A DNA stretch of 64,000 bases from Bacillota bacterium (GTDB lineage: Bacteria > Bacillota > Clostridia > Christensenellales > SZUA-584): positions 1 through 64,000 of the forward strand of contig JAEZJG010000010.1 in assembly GCA_023415795.1 (NCBI GenBank). Reading direction: 5' to 3'. This document shows positions 52,158 to 61,412 of the stretch, piece by piece (the first letter of the stretch is position 1; each line of letters opens with the position of its first letter). The translations under genes were made by a program, and so were the position numbers. Under the pieces are notes generated by a model. The model did no database searches. It was not told the DNA's origin and saw nothing but the letters and a program-made list of their open reading frames with translations.

Positions 52158-52186
52158 TTGACACCATATATTGAGATTACTATAAT
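52158..52186 (+). promoter_or_regulatory. Consensus promoter of nrdDG with possible NrdR box
   Basis: TTGACA (52158-52163) and TATAAT (52181-52186) with 17 bp between, a perfect consensus promoter. The spacer contains ACACCATATATTGAGA (52161-52176), close to the NrdR box consensus (acaCwATATwTwGtgt type), which would allow repression by NrdR. A second box at helical spacing was not found. The rest of the 342-bp gap is A/T-rich with no further feature seen. Confidence 0.8.
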
Positions 52187-52326
52187 GGGTCATACAATAG
52201 GTTGGACAAAATACAGTGCGCCATATGGCAATGACGTCATATAAAAAAGCGCACTTTCATTTTTCAAGCAGCAGAAAATCCTCTCATAATTTCAATATAT
52301 TAAACGGGTTAAGGGGGCCATGTCTC

Positions 52327-54414
52327 ATGTTCACAGTCATTCTCAAGCGAAGCGGTCAAAAGCAGGCGTTTACACCCAAGAAGATTACGGAAGCGATCTT
52401 CAAAGCGGCCAAAGCCGTGGGCGGCGAAGACTACACACGCGCCGAGCAGTTGACAGCGCAGGTGGTGGACATTGCACGGATCAAATTTGGAGATCGCATG
52501 CCGGGCGTGGAGGATATTCAGGACATTGTGGAGCGCGTGCTGATCAAGAACGGTCACGCGAAGACGGCCAAGGCCTACATACTTTACCGTGAGAAGCGCA
52601 AGGGCGCCAGAGAGGCTAACGCACTCATCGGCGCCACCATCGATATGTTTTCCAGCTATCTTTCCGACAAGGACTGGAGCGTCAAGGAAAACGCCAATAC
52701 GCAGAAAAGCGTGAACGGTCTTAACAACTATATTCGCGAAGCGTTCACGAAGAAATACTGGCTGCATGAGATATACCCGGAAGAGGTGCGCGAGGCGCAT
52801 TCGTCCGGCGACTGCCACATTCACGACCTCGGATTCTTCGGCCCCTACTGCGCCGGGTGGGATCTGCGGCAGCTGCTGATGCAGGGCTTCGGCGGCATTC
52901 CCGGCAAGGTGGAAAGCAAACCGGCTAAACGGCTGCGCTCCTTCCTGGGGCAGATCGTCAACTCCACGTTCACCACTCAGGGCGAAACGGCGGGGGCTCA
53001 GGCCTGGTCCAGCTTCGATACGTATTGCGCGCCCTTCATCCGCAAGGACAAGCTGGATCACGCCCAGATCAAGCAGGCTTTGCAGGAGTTTATCTTCAAC
53101 ATCAATGTGCCGACCCGGGTCGGTTTCCAGTGCCCGTTCTCCAACCTGACGTTCGATATCAAGGTGCCCAAGATGCTCAAGGATCACCCCGTGATCATCG
53201 GCGGCGAGCATCAGGACACCACCTACGGCGACTATCAGGAAGAGATGGACATGTTCAATAGCGCCTTTTGTGAGGTGATGCTGGAGGGCGATGCCAAGGG
53301 ACGCGTGTTCACCTTCCCCATCCCCACCATCAACATCACGAAGGATTTTGATTGGAACAACCCCGTGGTGGACAAGTTCATGGAGATCACCTGCAAGTAT
53401 GGCATACCGTATTTCGCCAACTACGTGAATTCCGACCTGTCTCCCGAGGACGCAGTGTCCATGTGCTGCCGTCTGCGGCTGGACGTCACTGAACTCAGAA
53501 AGCGCGGCGGCGGCTTGTTCGGCTCCAATCCGCTCACCGGCTCCATCGGTGTGTTCACCATCAATCTGCCGCGCATCGGCTACCTGTCCCGCACAGAGGA
53601 TGAGCTGTTCGCGCGTTTGCGGCGCATCGCCGAGGTCGGCAAAACATCGCTGGAGCTCAAACGCAAGGTGATCGAGCAGCAGACAGACAACGGTCTGTAT
53701 CCGTATTCGGCGGTTTACTTACGCGACGTTAAACAGCGCACCGGACAATACTGGGCAAACCACTTCAACACCATCGGCATCATCGGCATGCACGAGGCAC
53801 TGCTGAACTATATGGGCAAGGGTGTTGAAACGCCGGAGGGCAACGATCTCGCCGTCCGCATCATGCAATTTCTGCGCGGACTCATGCAGGATTTCCAGAA
53901 AGAAACGGGGCATCAGTACAATCTCGAAGCTACGCCTGCCGAAGGGACAAGCTACCGCCTTGCCAAGCTGGACAAGGAGCGTTATCTCGACATCATCACA
54001 TCCGGCAAGGATGTGCCGTACTACACCAACTCGTCTCAGCTGCCAGTGGGTCATACCGACGACATTATGGAGATGATCGAGCTGCAGGACGAGCTGCAGT
54101 CGCTTTACACCGGCGGCACGGTGCAGCATCTGTACCTTGGCGAGCGCATTGAAGATATTGAGACAGCCAAGCGCATCATCCAAAAGATATTCTCGAAATA
54201 CCGCATGCCGTACATCTCCATCACCCCCACCTTCAGCGTGTGCGACGAACACGGCTACATACCGGGCGAGCAGTTTTTCTGCCCGCAGTGCGGCGCGAAA
54301 ACTGAGGTTTGGAGCCGCGTGGTGGGATATCTGCGGCCGGTGCAAAACTACAACGACGGAAAGAAAGAGGAGTATCGCGAGCGGCTGAAGTTCGTGGTGC
54401 CCGAGGCCATGTAA
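52327..54414 (+). CDS. nrdD: Anaerobic ribonucleoside-triphosphate reductase
   Basis: A 695-aa class III ribonucleotide reductase. ATG 52327 is chosen because AAGGGGG lies 9 bases upstream; the open frame continues 37 codons but with no homology. N-terminal ATP-cone (FTVILKRSGQKQAFTPKKI). The catalytic core includes SSGDCHIHDLGFFGPYC and NINVPTRVGFQCPFSN. The zinc site is C-x2-H and C-x2-C around residues 640-660 (FSVCDEHGYIPG, FFCPQCGAK). The glycyl-radical motif RVVGYLRPVQNYNDGK is near the C-terminus. It supplies dNTPs under anaerobic conditions. Confidence 0.97.
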   Translation: MFTVILKRSGQKQAFTPKKITEAIFKAAKAVGGEDYTRAEQLTAQVVDIARIKFGDRMPGVEDIQDIVERVLIKNGHAKTAKAYILYREKRKGAREANALIGATIDMFSSYLSDKDWSVKENANTQKSVNGLNNYIREAFTKKYWLHEIYPEEVREAHSSGDCHIHDLGFFGPYCAGWDLRQLLMQGFGGIPGKVESKPAKRLRSFLGQIVNSTFTTQGETAGAQAWSSFDTYCAPFIRKDKLDHAQIKQALQEFIFNINVPTRVGFQCPFSNLTFDIKVPKMLKDHPVIIGGEHQDTTYGDYQEEMDMFNSAFCEVMLEGDAKGRVFTFPIPTINITKDFDWNNPVVDKFMEITCKYGIPYFANYVNSDLSPEDAVSMCCRLRLDVTELRKRGGGLFGSNPLTGSIGVFTINLPRIGYLSRTEDELFARLRRIAEVGKTSLELKRKVIEQQTDNGLYPYSAVYLRDVKQRTGQYWANHFNTIGIIGMHEALLNYMGKGVETPEGNDLAVRIMQFLRGLMQDFQKETGHQYNLEATPAEGTSYRLAKLDKERYLDIITSGKDVPYYTNSSQLPVGHTDDIMEMIELQDELQSLYTGGTVQHLYLGERIEDIETAKRIIQKIFSKYRMPYISITPTFSVCDEHGYIPGEQFFCPQCGAKTEVWSRVVGYLRPVQNYNDGKKEEYRERLKFVVPEAM

Positions 54415-54415
54415 A

Positions 54416-55084
54416 ATGCAAATTGCCGGTTTGGTCAAGAATTCGTTTCTCGACTATCCGGGGATGATCGCGGCAGTGGTGTTTGTGCCGGGCTGCAATA
54501 TGGACTGCTGGTATTGCCACAACCGCGCCCTCTGGAGCAACGCGGCGCTGCTGGACACGGCGCAGGTGCTTGATTTTCTTGAAAAGCGCAGGGGGTTTTT
54601 GGACGGTGTGGTGATATCTGGCGGAGAGCCCTCGCTTCAGGCGGGCCTGCCCTCCTTTGTTCGCAGCCTTAGGCAGATGGGCTATCGCGTGAAGCTGGAT
54701 ACCAACGGCCTTAAGCCGCAGGTTGTAGAACCGCTGCTTTGTGAGCTGGATTATGTTGCGATGGATATAAAGGCACCGCCCGGGCAGCTGTCCCGCGTGG
54801 TGTCTTTTGCGCTGGACGATGCGCCCATATGGCGCAGCGCCGAGCTGCTGATGACCAGCGGCGTTGATTACGAGTTTCGCACCACGTTCATGCCGCTGTT
54901 GAGCGCAGACGACATCGGGGAGATTGCCCGGCGCATCAGCGGGGCGCAGCGATATGTGCTTCAGCAGTATCGCCGAACGGACGAACGCAAGCTCCAGCCC
55001 GAGCCGCACAGTATCGATACCATCAAAAAAGCGGCCGAAGCCGCCGGTGAGCATGTGAAAAGCGTGGTGATACGCGGGCTCTAG
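54416..55084 (+). CDS. nrdG: Anaerobic ribonucleotide reductase activating protein
   Basis: A 222-aa radical SAM enzyme that installs the glycyl radical on NrdD. The 4Fe-4S motif is GCNMDCWYCHN (C-x3-C-x2-C), followed by VVISGGEPSLQ (SAM-binding GGE). The ATG is one base after the nrdD stop. At its 3' end it overlaps a minus-strand gene by 4 bp. Longer than E. coli NrdG, similar to the Clostridia form. Confidence 0.95.
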   Translation: MQIAGLVKNSFLDYPGMIAAVVFVPGCNMDCWYCHNRALWSNAALLDTAQVLDFLEKRRGFLDGVVISGGEPSLQAGLPSFVRSLRQMGYRVKLDTNGLKPQVVEPLLCELDYVAMDIKAPPGQLSRVVSFALDDAPIWRSAELLMTSGVDYEFRTTFMPLLSADDIGEIARRISGAQRYVLQQYRRTDERKLQPEPHSIDTIKKAAEAAGEHVKSVVIRGL

Positions 55085-55428
55085 TCTGCCGCGGGCGTCT
55101 CCAGCTGATCCAGCAGATCGTCACGGATCTCCTCCGCCTGATGGCTGGCTTCGTTGGCTTTATCCGCCCAGGGGCTTTGCCACAGTCCGTATGCCGAAGC
55201 GATCAGTATAACAGCCAGCGCGATCACCGCCAGCACCTTGACGAAGCCGGGAATCAGCTTCCAGATGATGCCGAAGCCAATGAAGAATATCACCACCGCG
55301 CCCACGATGATGGCCCAGCCGGGCAGTACGCGTACATATTCGGTTACGTTTTGCTGCACGGGCGCGCAAGCCGCCATCACAGCGATGACGATCATTACAA
55401 CCGCCAGTAAAATCAAGAATCTTTTCAT
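55081..55428 (-). CDS. Small membrane lipoprotein of unknown function
   Basis: A 115-aa protein with a signal peptide ending in lipobox VMAAC (Cys about 21), then two hydrophobic helices (WAIIVGAVVIFFIGFGII and LAVIALAVILIASAYGL), then an acidic C-terminal tail of about 30 residues. No family recognised. Convergent with nrdG. Confidence 0.6.
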   Translation of the reverse strand: MKRFLILLAVVMIVIAVMAACAPVQQNVTEYVRVLPGWAIIVGAVVIFFIGFGIIWKLIPGFVKVLAVIALAVILIASAYGLWQSPWADKANEASHQAEEIRDDLLDQLETPAAD

Positions 55429-55587
55429 GGGAACCGCCTTTATTAACGATATCTATGCCATTATACTCACACATTGCCCGATAGTAAAGTATTCGGGCTT
55501 TTTCAATGGACGGTATGGACGCATTGCGGGCATGCTGTTATGATAACACAATATTAAGCGGCAGCAATTCCGCGAGGGAGGTAAACG

Positions 55588-56517
55588 ATGGCAAACAGTA
55601 TAACAGTGTTCGGTAGCTTTGCGCTGGACCTCGCGTCACGGGCAGATCATCTGCCGGGACCGGCAGAAACGGTGGTGGGCAGCGCGTTTGCCATGGGTCC
55701 GGGTGGAAAAGGCTCCAACCAAGGCGTGGCTGCACACCGGGCGGGTGCGGACGTCCGCATGGTCACAAAGGTGGGTGACGACGTATTCGGCAAAATTGCA
55801 CTGGATTTTTACCATACCGAGGGCATGAGCACCGATTTGATATTTGTGGACAAGGAAAAGGAAACGGGTACCGCGCTCATCATGGTGGATGAAGTGACGG
55901 GGCAGAACCAGATACTGATGGTGCCGGGCGCTTGCGGCAATATCACCGACGAGGACATCGAACGTGCAGCATCGGCGATAAGAAGCTCGTGCGTATTGCT
56001 GACGCAGCTGGAAATCAATCTGGACGCCAACTGGAAAGCCATCGACATCGCACACAAGGCAGGCGTCAAGGTGGTGCTGAACACCGCCCCTGCCCGCATG
56101 GTGGACGACGCGGTGCTGGCGATGGTGGACGTGCTGACGCCCAACGAGGTGGAGGCATCGGTGCTGACCGGGGTGCAGGTCAAAACGATGGACGATGCGC
56201 GGCGTGCGGCACAGGTGCTGCAGCGCAAGGGCGTGGGCGATATTGTCATCACAATGGGCGCGCAGGGTGCGTATGTACGCAGCGGCGGCAGCGAGAACAT
56301 TCTCCCCCGTCTGAATGTGACCGCGGTAGACACCACCGGCGCGGGCGATGCGTTCAACGGTGCGCTGGTAACGGCGCTGGCCGAGGGGCTTGATCTGTTT
56401 GCAGCGGCGGAGTTCGCCAATGCTGCGGGTGCATTGTCTGTTACCAGAAAGGGTGCCGCTGTGGCAGCGCCCTATCGCAGCGAAATCGACGCGTTTCGGG
56501 CACAGCTTCGCAGGTAA
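55588..56517 (+). CDS. rbsK: Ribokinase (PfkB family)
   Basis: A 309-aa carbohydrate kinase; GGGAGG precedes the ATG. It has the N-terminal GSFALDLASRADHLPGPAET and GGKGSNQGVAAHRAGA motif, and the catalytic DTTGAGDAFNGAL (base Asp) near the C-terminus. The pattern fits ribose phosphorylation. No ribose transporter is adjacent, but a ribose-type importer is about 30 kb away. Confidence 0.92.
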   Translation: MANSITVFGSFALDLASRADHLPGPAETVVGSAFAMGPGGKGSNQGVAAHRAGADVRMVTKVGDDVFGKIALDFYHTEGMSTDLIFVDKEKETGTALIMVDEVTGQNQILMVPGACGNITDEDIERAASAIRSSCVLLTQLEINLDANWKAIDIAHKAGVKVVLNTAPARMVDDAVLAMVDVLTPNEVEASVLTGVQVKTMDDARRAAQVLQRKGVGDIVITMGAQGAYVRSGGSENILPRLNVTAVDTTGAGDAFNGALVTALAEGLDLFAAAEFANAAGALSVTRKGAAVAAPYRSEIDAFRAQLRR

Positions 56518-56545
56518 GTTAATAGCGGCGGCGTATCCGGGCATG

Positions 56546-56580
56546 GAGGATACACCCGTATCCTCTGGATCAGCTGATCC
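56546..56580. terminator. Hairpin pair after rbsK
   Basis: GAGGATAC-ACCC-GTATCCTC (56546-56565) is followed at once by the perfect 14-bp palindrome GGATCAGCTGATCC (56567-56580). No U-run follows. These may act as a weak terminator or stabiliser between rbsK and the methyltransferase gene. Confidence 0.45.
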
Positions 56581-56682
56581 GGCCACAACCGTACGGCGGG
56601 GTTCTCACACCGTACGGCTGTGCGAGATATGGGTTTCAAAATATCCGCGCGCGTGGTAGACTGTCTGATGACGGAGGATGTT

Positions 56683-57528
56683 ATGTTTATTGCGGATAAT
56701 TTAAGAGAATATACGGTACTGGACACCGGAGACGGCGAAAAGCTGGAGGACGTGGGCGGCATTGTGCTGCAGCGGCCAGACCCGCAGGTGATCTGGGAGA
56801 AAACCAATCCGGGGCTATGGAAGCCGCACGCGGCCTACGACCGCAGCGATACGGGCGGCGGCAGCTGGCGTTACATCAAGAAGGTGCCGGAGCGCTGGAC
56901 GGTTGAACTGGGCGGTCTGAAATTCAGCGTGCGCCCCACAGGGTTTAAGCACATTGGCGTTTTTCCGGAGCAGGCGGCGAACTGGGAATATATAAAGCAG
57001 CGTATCCGCACAGCCGGACGACCGGCGAACGTGCTGAACCTGTTTGCGTACACAGGCGGCGCAACGCTGGCAGCCTTGTCGGCAGGCGCTTCGGTGGTGC
57101 ATGTGGATGCGGCCAAGAGCATGAACGAATGGGCAAAGGAAAACGCGAAGCTATCCGGTCTCGGCGATGCGGACGTGCGCTTCATCGCGGACGACTGCCA
57201 CAAGTTCGTACTGCGCGAGCAGCGGCGCGGGCGGCGCTATGACGGCATCGTGATGGACCCGCCGTCGTACGGACGCAGCGACAACAGCGTCTGGAAGATC
57301 GAGCAGAGCCTGTTCCCATTGGTGCGCGATTGCGCGGCGTTGCTGTCCGATAACCCACTATTCTTTATTATCAACTCGTATACCACGGGGCTTTCGGATG
57401 TGGTGACGCGCAACATGCTGGCGCAGTGCCTGCCCAAGGGGCATATTGAGTCCGGCACGCTGGCGCTGCCGCAGAAGGATTCGGATATATTGCTGCCCTG
57501 CGGCACCACCTCAAGATGGCAGCCGTGA
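56683..57528 (+). CDS. Class I SAM-dependent rRNA methyltransferase (RlmI/RlmK-like)
   Basis: A 281-aa methyltransferase. ATG 56683 is preceded by GGAGG. SAM-binding motif I is VLNLFAYTGGATLAALSAGA, followed by VHVDAAKSMNEWAKEN and the catalytic DGIVMDPPSYGR (D-P-P-S). This is the pattern of 23S rRNA m5C methyltransferases such as RlmI, but without the PUA domain. It overlaps the pseudouridine synthase gene by 13 bp. Confidence 0.88.
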   Translation: MFIADNLREYTVLDTGDGEKLEDVGGIVLQRPDPQVIWEKTNPGLWKPHAAYDRSDTGGGSWRYIKKVPERWTVELGGLKFSVRPTGFKHIGVFPEQAANWEYIKQRIRTAGRPANVLNLFAYTGGATLAALSAGASVVHVDAAKSMNEWAKENAKLSGLGDADVRFIADDCHKFVLREQRRGRRYDGIVMDPPSYGRSDNSVWKIEQSLFPLVRDCAALLSDNPLFFIINSYTTGLSDVVTRNMLAQCLPKGHIESGTLALPQKDSDILLPCGTTSRWQP

Positions 57529-58199
57529 AGGTGCTCTACGAGGACAACCACCTGCTGGTGGTGGAAAAGCCTTATGGCGTACCATCACAGGCGGATGAAA
57601 CGGGCGACGATGACATGCTGAGCCTGTGCAAGGCATACATCAAAGAGAAATACCAGAAGCCGGGCGATGTGTACCTTGGGCTGGTGCACCGGCTGGACAG
57701 ACCGACCGGCGGCGTGATGGTGTTTGCTCGCACGTCCAAGGCTGCCGCACGGCTGACAGCACAGATACAAGCCGGTCAGTTTGAGAAGACGTATCTGGCT
57801 GTGCTGACGGCGGCACCGCCCAAGCAGGCGGGTACGCTCACGCACTGGCTGTTTAAGGATGAGACGGCGCATATCGCGCGGATAGCGAATCAGCAAACGC
57901 CCGGTGCAAAGCTGGCCGAGCTGGAATACGAGACACTGGCCCAGCGGGACGGGCTGGTGTTTGTGCGCATACGCCTTGTGACAGGGCGATTCCACCAGAT
58001 ACGCGCTCAGATGGCGGCGGTGGGCTGTTCCGTCTACGGAGACATGAAGTACGGGGCTCGTAGCCTCAAGGCACCGCTGGCGCTGTTTGCGTGGCGGCTG
58101 TGTCTGGACCACCCCACCAAGGGTGAGCGGCTGTGCTTCACCGTGCAGCCCGCAAAGCATCCGTTTACGTTGTTCGATTTGCCGGACGGTGCGTTATAA
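57516..58199 (+). CDS. RNA pseudouridine synthase, RluA family
   Basis: A 227-aa enzyme with the catalytic motif VHRLDRPTGG (Asp nucleophile) at about 58-67, and ARTSKAAARL and GRFHQIRAQ as further RluA landmarks. It lacks an S4 domain, as do small RluA members. It is co-translated with the rRNA methyltransferase, forming an RNA-modification pair. Confidence 0.92.
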   Translation: MAAVKVLYEDNHLLVVEKPYGVPSQADETGDDDMLSLCKAYIKEKYQKPGDVYLGLVHRLDRPTGGVMVFARTSKAAARLTAQIQAGQFEKTYLAVLTAAPPKQAGTLTHWLFKDETAHIARIANQQTPGAKLAELEYETLAQRDGLVFVRIRLVTGRFHQIRAQMAAVGCSVYGDMKYGARSLKAPLALFAWRLCLDHPTKGERLCFTVQPAKHPFTLFDLPDGAL

Positions 58200-58216
58200 T
58201 TTTGGGAGGTTATTAA

Positions 58217-58873
58217 TTGCTTAAAGCGGTTTTATTTGATATGGACGGGGTATTGGTGGATACGGAGCCGGAGTATCAGCGGCTGGACATACAGCTGGCC
58301 AGCGAGCTGGGCTTTACGCTGACATCCGAGGAGCAGAGCAGTTACGTGGGCGTGAGCATGCTGGAAACGTGGCGGTCTCTGCAGCAGAAGTATGGTTTTA
58401 CGCAAGATCCGCTGACGGTGGTGCAAAAGGAAACAGCGCACATGCAGCGCTATTATGAAGGCGGCGACCTGTGTGTGTACGAGGCGTCGGTGGCTCTGCT
58501 AAAAAGCTGTGCGGCGGCGGGGCTCAAGGTGGCGGTTGCCACATCATCGGAACAGCCCATCGCGGAATGTGTAGTGCGGCGGCTGGGGTTGGCAGACCTC
58601 GTGGACGCCGTGGTTTCCAGCAGCATGACCAAGCGCTCCAAGCCTGCGCCCGATATCTTTTTGCTGGCAATGGAACGTCTGGGTGTGGCAGGCAGCGAAT
58701 GCGTTGTCGTGGAGGACGCAGACAGCGGCATCGCTGCGGCGATCGCGGCAGGTGCAGGCAAAGTGATCGGTCTGCGGCATCCCATCGGACGGCAAACACT
58801 GAGCGGTGCGGATCTGGTGGTGGATTCTCTGGCGGACGTCACGGTGCAGCAGCTGCGCGCCATGCTGGAATAG
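58217..58873 (+). CDS. HAD-superfamily phosphatase/phosphoglucomutase-like
   Basis: A 218-aa HAD enzyme from a TTG start with GGGAGG upstream. Motif I FDMDGVLVDTEP (two Asp), a helical cap, motif II VATSSE, the Lys in SSMTKRSKPAPDIF and motif IV VVEDADSGIAAA. It resembles beta-phosphoglucomutase and phosphoglycolate phosphatase types. Its specific substrate is unknown. Confidence 0.9.
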   Translation: MLKAVLFDMDGVLVDTEPEYQRLDIQLASELGFTLTSEEQSSYVGVSMLETWRSLQQKYGFTQDPLTVVQKETAHMQRYYEGGDLCVYEASVALLKSCAAAGLKVAVATSSEQPIAECVVRRLGLADLVDAVVSSSMTKRSKPAPDIFLLAMERLGVAGSECVVVEDADSGIAAAIAAGAGKVIGLRHPIGRQTLSGADLVVDSLADVTVQQLRAMLE

Positions 58874-58988
58874 CCGTATACTCAACGTTTTGGCTTGTCA
58901 GTATCATTTTTTAAGGTTGTCCGCGGCAGTTTGGGGCAAATCATGCTATTGCATCTGCCGCGCGTTTTTGGTATATTAGAAAAAAATA

Positions 58989-59195
58989 TCGATCGGTTGG
59001 TAAGAGCATGGCTCTAAAGTTACGTCGGCAAAGCGACGCGGGAAGGGTGAAAGCCCGCGACGGCGGCAGAGACATGGGCGCTTTGAACAAACAACCGATA
59101 GCCAGAGCGGGCATGCTGCATCGGCATGTCAACGAGGGTGGAACCGCGGAAAGACGTCACTTTTCGTCCCTTACGAGGACTTAAGGTGATTTTTT
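58989..59195 (+). ncRNA. T-box riboswitch controlling glyS
   Basis: The diagnostic T-box sequence AACGAGGGTGGAACCGCG is at 59131-59148. Stem I base pairs ATCGGTTG (58990-58997) with CAACCGAT (59092-59099). The terminator is a hairpin formed by TCACTTT...GTCC and GGAC...AAGGTGA (59157-59189) followed by TTTTTT. Uncharged tRNA-Gly binding would favour the antiterminator and switch on the synthetase. Several GGC triplets lie on the 3' side of stem I, but I could not fix which is the specifier. Confidence 0.93.
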
Positions 59196-59224
59196 ATTTA
59201 CTGAAAAATGAATGCGGAGGAATT

Positions 59225-60613
59225 ATGAAAAAGGATAAGCAGACGATGGAGCGCATTGTGGCGCTCTGCAAAAACCGGGGCTTTGTGTACCCCGGCTCGG
59301 ATATTTACGGCGGTCTCGCCAACTCATGGGACTACGGTCCTTTGGGTGTGGAGTTTAAGAACAACGTGAAGCAGGCATGGTGGAAGAAGTTCGTCAAGGA
59401 ATGCCCGTATAACGTCGGTCTCGACGCGGCAATTTTGATGAATCCGCAGGTATGGGTGGCCTCCGGCCATGTGGGCGGCTTCTCCGACCCGCTGATGGAC
59501 TGCAAAGAGTGCAAGGCCCGCTGGCGCGCGGACCAGTTGATTGAGGATTATGCCGCCAAGAAGGGTATTGACGCGGCTGTCGCGGCGATGCAGACCTCCG
59601 ATATGGAGGCTTTCATCGAGGAAAAGGGCATCAACTGCCCGACATGCGGCAAGCACAACTTCACGAACATCCGCAAGTTCAACCTGATGTTCAAGACGTT
59701 TCAGGGCGTCACGGAAGACAGCACGAACCAGATCTATCTGCGGCCCGAAACCGCGCAGGGCATCTTCGTCAACTTCAAGAACGTACAGCGCACCACGCGC
59801 AAGCGCCTGCCGTTTGGTATCGGGCAGATCGGCAAGTCGTTCCGTAACGAGATCACGCCGGGCAACTTCATATTCCGCATCCGCGAGTTCGAGCAGATGG
59901 AGCTGGAGTTCTTCTGCAGACCCGAAGAGGAGATGCAGTGGTTCAACTACTGGAAGAACTATTGTCACCAGTGGCTGCTGTCTCTGGGCATGACGCCGGA
60001 GAACATCAAGCTGCGCGACCACGATGCCGAGGAGCTTTCGCACTACTCCAACGCCACGACAGACATCGAATACCTGTTCCCGTTCGGATGGGGCGAGCTT
60101 TGGGGCATCGCCGACCGCACGGACTTCGATTTAAAGCAGCACCAGAACACATCGGGTCAGAACCTTGAGTATGTTGATCCGGTCACCAACGAAAAATTCC
60201 TGCCTTACTGCATCGAACCGTCGCTGGGTGCCGACCGCGTAACCCTTGCTTTCCTGTGCGATGCGTACGACGAGGAGAAGCTGGAGAACGATACACGCGT
60301 GGTGCTGCGCCTCTCCCCCGCGCTTGCGCCCTTCAAGGCTGCCGTGCTGCCGCTGCAAAAGCAGCTGAACGAGAAAGCGCAGGAGGTGTACGACATGCTG
60401 CTGAAGGATCACGTGGTGGATATGGACACCACGGGCAGCATCGGCAAGCGCTACCGCCGGCAGGACGAGATCGGCACGCCGATCTGCATCACCGTGGACT
60501 TCGACACACTCGAGACCGGCACCGTGACCGTGCGCGACCGCGACACCATGCAGCAGACGCGCATGGAGATCAGCCAGCTGTCCGCGCACATCGCTCAGAT
60601 GGTTAAGTTCTGA
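59225..60613 (+). CDS. glyS: Glycyl-tRNA synthetase, dimeric type
   Basis: A 462-aa class II synthetase of the homodimeric (alpha2) type, as opposed to the alpha2-beta2 form. ATG 59225 follows GGAGGA; the upstream frame runs through the T-box and is not coding. FVYPGSDIYGGLANSWDYGPLG at the start, motif 2 RNEITPGNFIFRIREFEQMELEFF (given in part), a CPTCGKHN zinc-like segment, and GLGAD-type ending PSLGADRVTLAF. C-terminal anticodon-binding domain ending about residue 460. Confidence 0.97.
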   Translation: MKKDKQTMERIVALCKNRGFVYPGSDIYGGLANSWDYGPLGVEFKNNVKQAWWKKFVKECPYNVGLDAAILMNPQVWVASGHVGGFSDPLMDCKECKARWRADQLIEDYAAKKGIDAAVAAMQTSDMEAFIEEKGINCPTCGKHNFTNIRKFNLMFKTFQGVTEDSTNQIYLRPETAQGIFVNFKNVQRTTRKRLPFGIGQIGKSFRNEITPGNFIFRIREFEQMELEFFCRPEEEMQWFNYWKNYCHQWLLSLGMTPENIKLRDHDAEELSHYSNATTDIEYLFPFGWGELWGIADRTDFDLKQHQNTSGQNLEYVDPVTNEKFLPYCIEPSLGADRVTLAFLCDAYDEEKLENDTRVVLRLSPALAPFKAAVLPLQKQLNEKAQEVYDMLLKDHVVDMDTTGSIGKRYRRQDEIGTPICITVDFDTLETGTVTVRDRDTMQQTRMEISQLSAHIAQMVKF

Positions 60614-60684
60614 TAGTTTTCAAGCAATAAATGATGTCATAGACTCAGTTGGCTAACGTCAGTGCAGCCAACGACCGATACATG

Positions 60685-60715
60685 AACAGCCTTTCCTCAC
60701 GAGGGGCTGTTTTTT
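60685..60715 (+). terminator. Rho-independent terminator of glyS
   Basis: AACAGCC/GGCTGTT stem with inner CCTC/GAGG, followed by TTTTT. A further 7-bp inverted repeat GTTGGCT/AGCCAAC lies just upstream (60648-60671). Confidence 0.88.
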
Positions 60716-60716
60716 G

Positions 60717-60735
60717 TACCAAATTGGTATATAAT
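60717..60735 (+). promoter_or_regulatory. Possible ndk promoter region with palindrome
   Basis: TACCAA-A-TTGGTA (60717-60729) directly precedes a TATAAT (60730-60735, overlapping ATATAATA). No good -35 lies upstream, as the region is the glyS terminator, and a TTGACA at 60737-60742 lacks a matching -10. Either could serve ndk. Confidence 0.3.
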
Positions 60736-60829
60736 ATTGACATGAACAATATCTAGTGAATACCAAAGTAATAAATACGATTTCCTCTTTTGCTATAGTC
60801 TTTAAATATTTTGCAAAAGGAGTACGCTT

Positions 60830-61234
60830 ATGGACACCGAAAGAACATTTATCATGCTCAAGCCCGACTGTGTTCAGAGGGGGTTGGTGGGCGAAGTGCT
60901 CTCTCGCATCGAGAAGAAAGGATACCGGATATCCGACGCTAAAATGCAGCGCCTGTCCAAGGAGATACTGGACGAGCACTATGCCCACATGGTCAGCAGG
61001 CCGTATTATCCGCAGATTGTGGAATACATGACGTCCGGACCGGTGCTGGCCCTGATCGTGGAGGGCATGAACGTGGTGCTGGGCACGCGGCAGCTTATGG
61101 GCGCGACGGAGTTTGAAGACCGCGTTGCGGGCACCATTCGCGGGGATTTAACGTACTGCGTCCGCTTCAATCTCATCCACGGCTCCGATTCGCCGGAAAA
61201 TGCGGAGATCGAAATCAAACGCTTTTTTGGATAA
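60830..61234 (+). CDS. ndk: Nucleoside diphosphate kinase
   Basis: A 134-aa kinase that equilibrates nucleoside di- and triphosphates. AAAGGAG precedes the ATG. ERTFIMLKPDCVQRGLVGEVL at the start, VLGTRQLMGAT, then the active-site His in FNLIHGSDSPENAEIEIKRFF (given in part). Full length. Confidence 0.97.
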   Translation: MDTERTFIMLKPDCVQRGLVGEVLSRIEKKGYRISDAKMQRLSKEILDEHYAHMVSRPYYPQIVEYMTSGPVLALIVEGMNVVLGTRQLMGATEFEDRVAGTIRGDLTYCVRFNLIHGSDSPENAEIEIKRFFG

Positions 61235-61241
61235 CTCGAAC

Positions 61242-61287
61242 AAAAAAGCGTCGTGTTGGGGTCATCAATTGATAATGACCGCTTTTT
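61242..61287 (+). terminator. Terminator after ndk
   Basis: Outer arms AAAAAGC and GCTTTTT with an inner GGTCAT/ATGACC stem. The A/T-symmetric arms allow bidirectional use. Confidence 0.75.
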
Positions 61288-61412
61288 AGCTTGCTTTTCT
61301 ATTTGCTATTTTTCTTTATATTTACGGAAACTGTTTCGCCGGATTGATTCTGATTTATAAATGCATTAATAAACAGGCACTCAATACATCTTTGCGGCGA
61401 GAGGTAATCAAA

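Noticed and set aside
52309..53211. Minus-strand frame of 300 codons within nrdD
   Set aside because: nrdD is continuous with catalytic and radical motifs; the opposite frame has no motif or ribosome site.
55636..56586. Minus-strand frame of 316 codons opposite rbsK
   Set aside because: rbsK is intact with GAGDAF and a GGAGG site; the antisense product is low-complexity in His, Arg and Cys.
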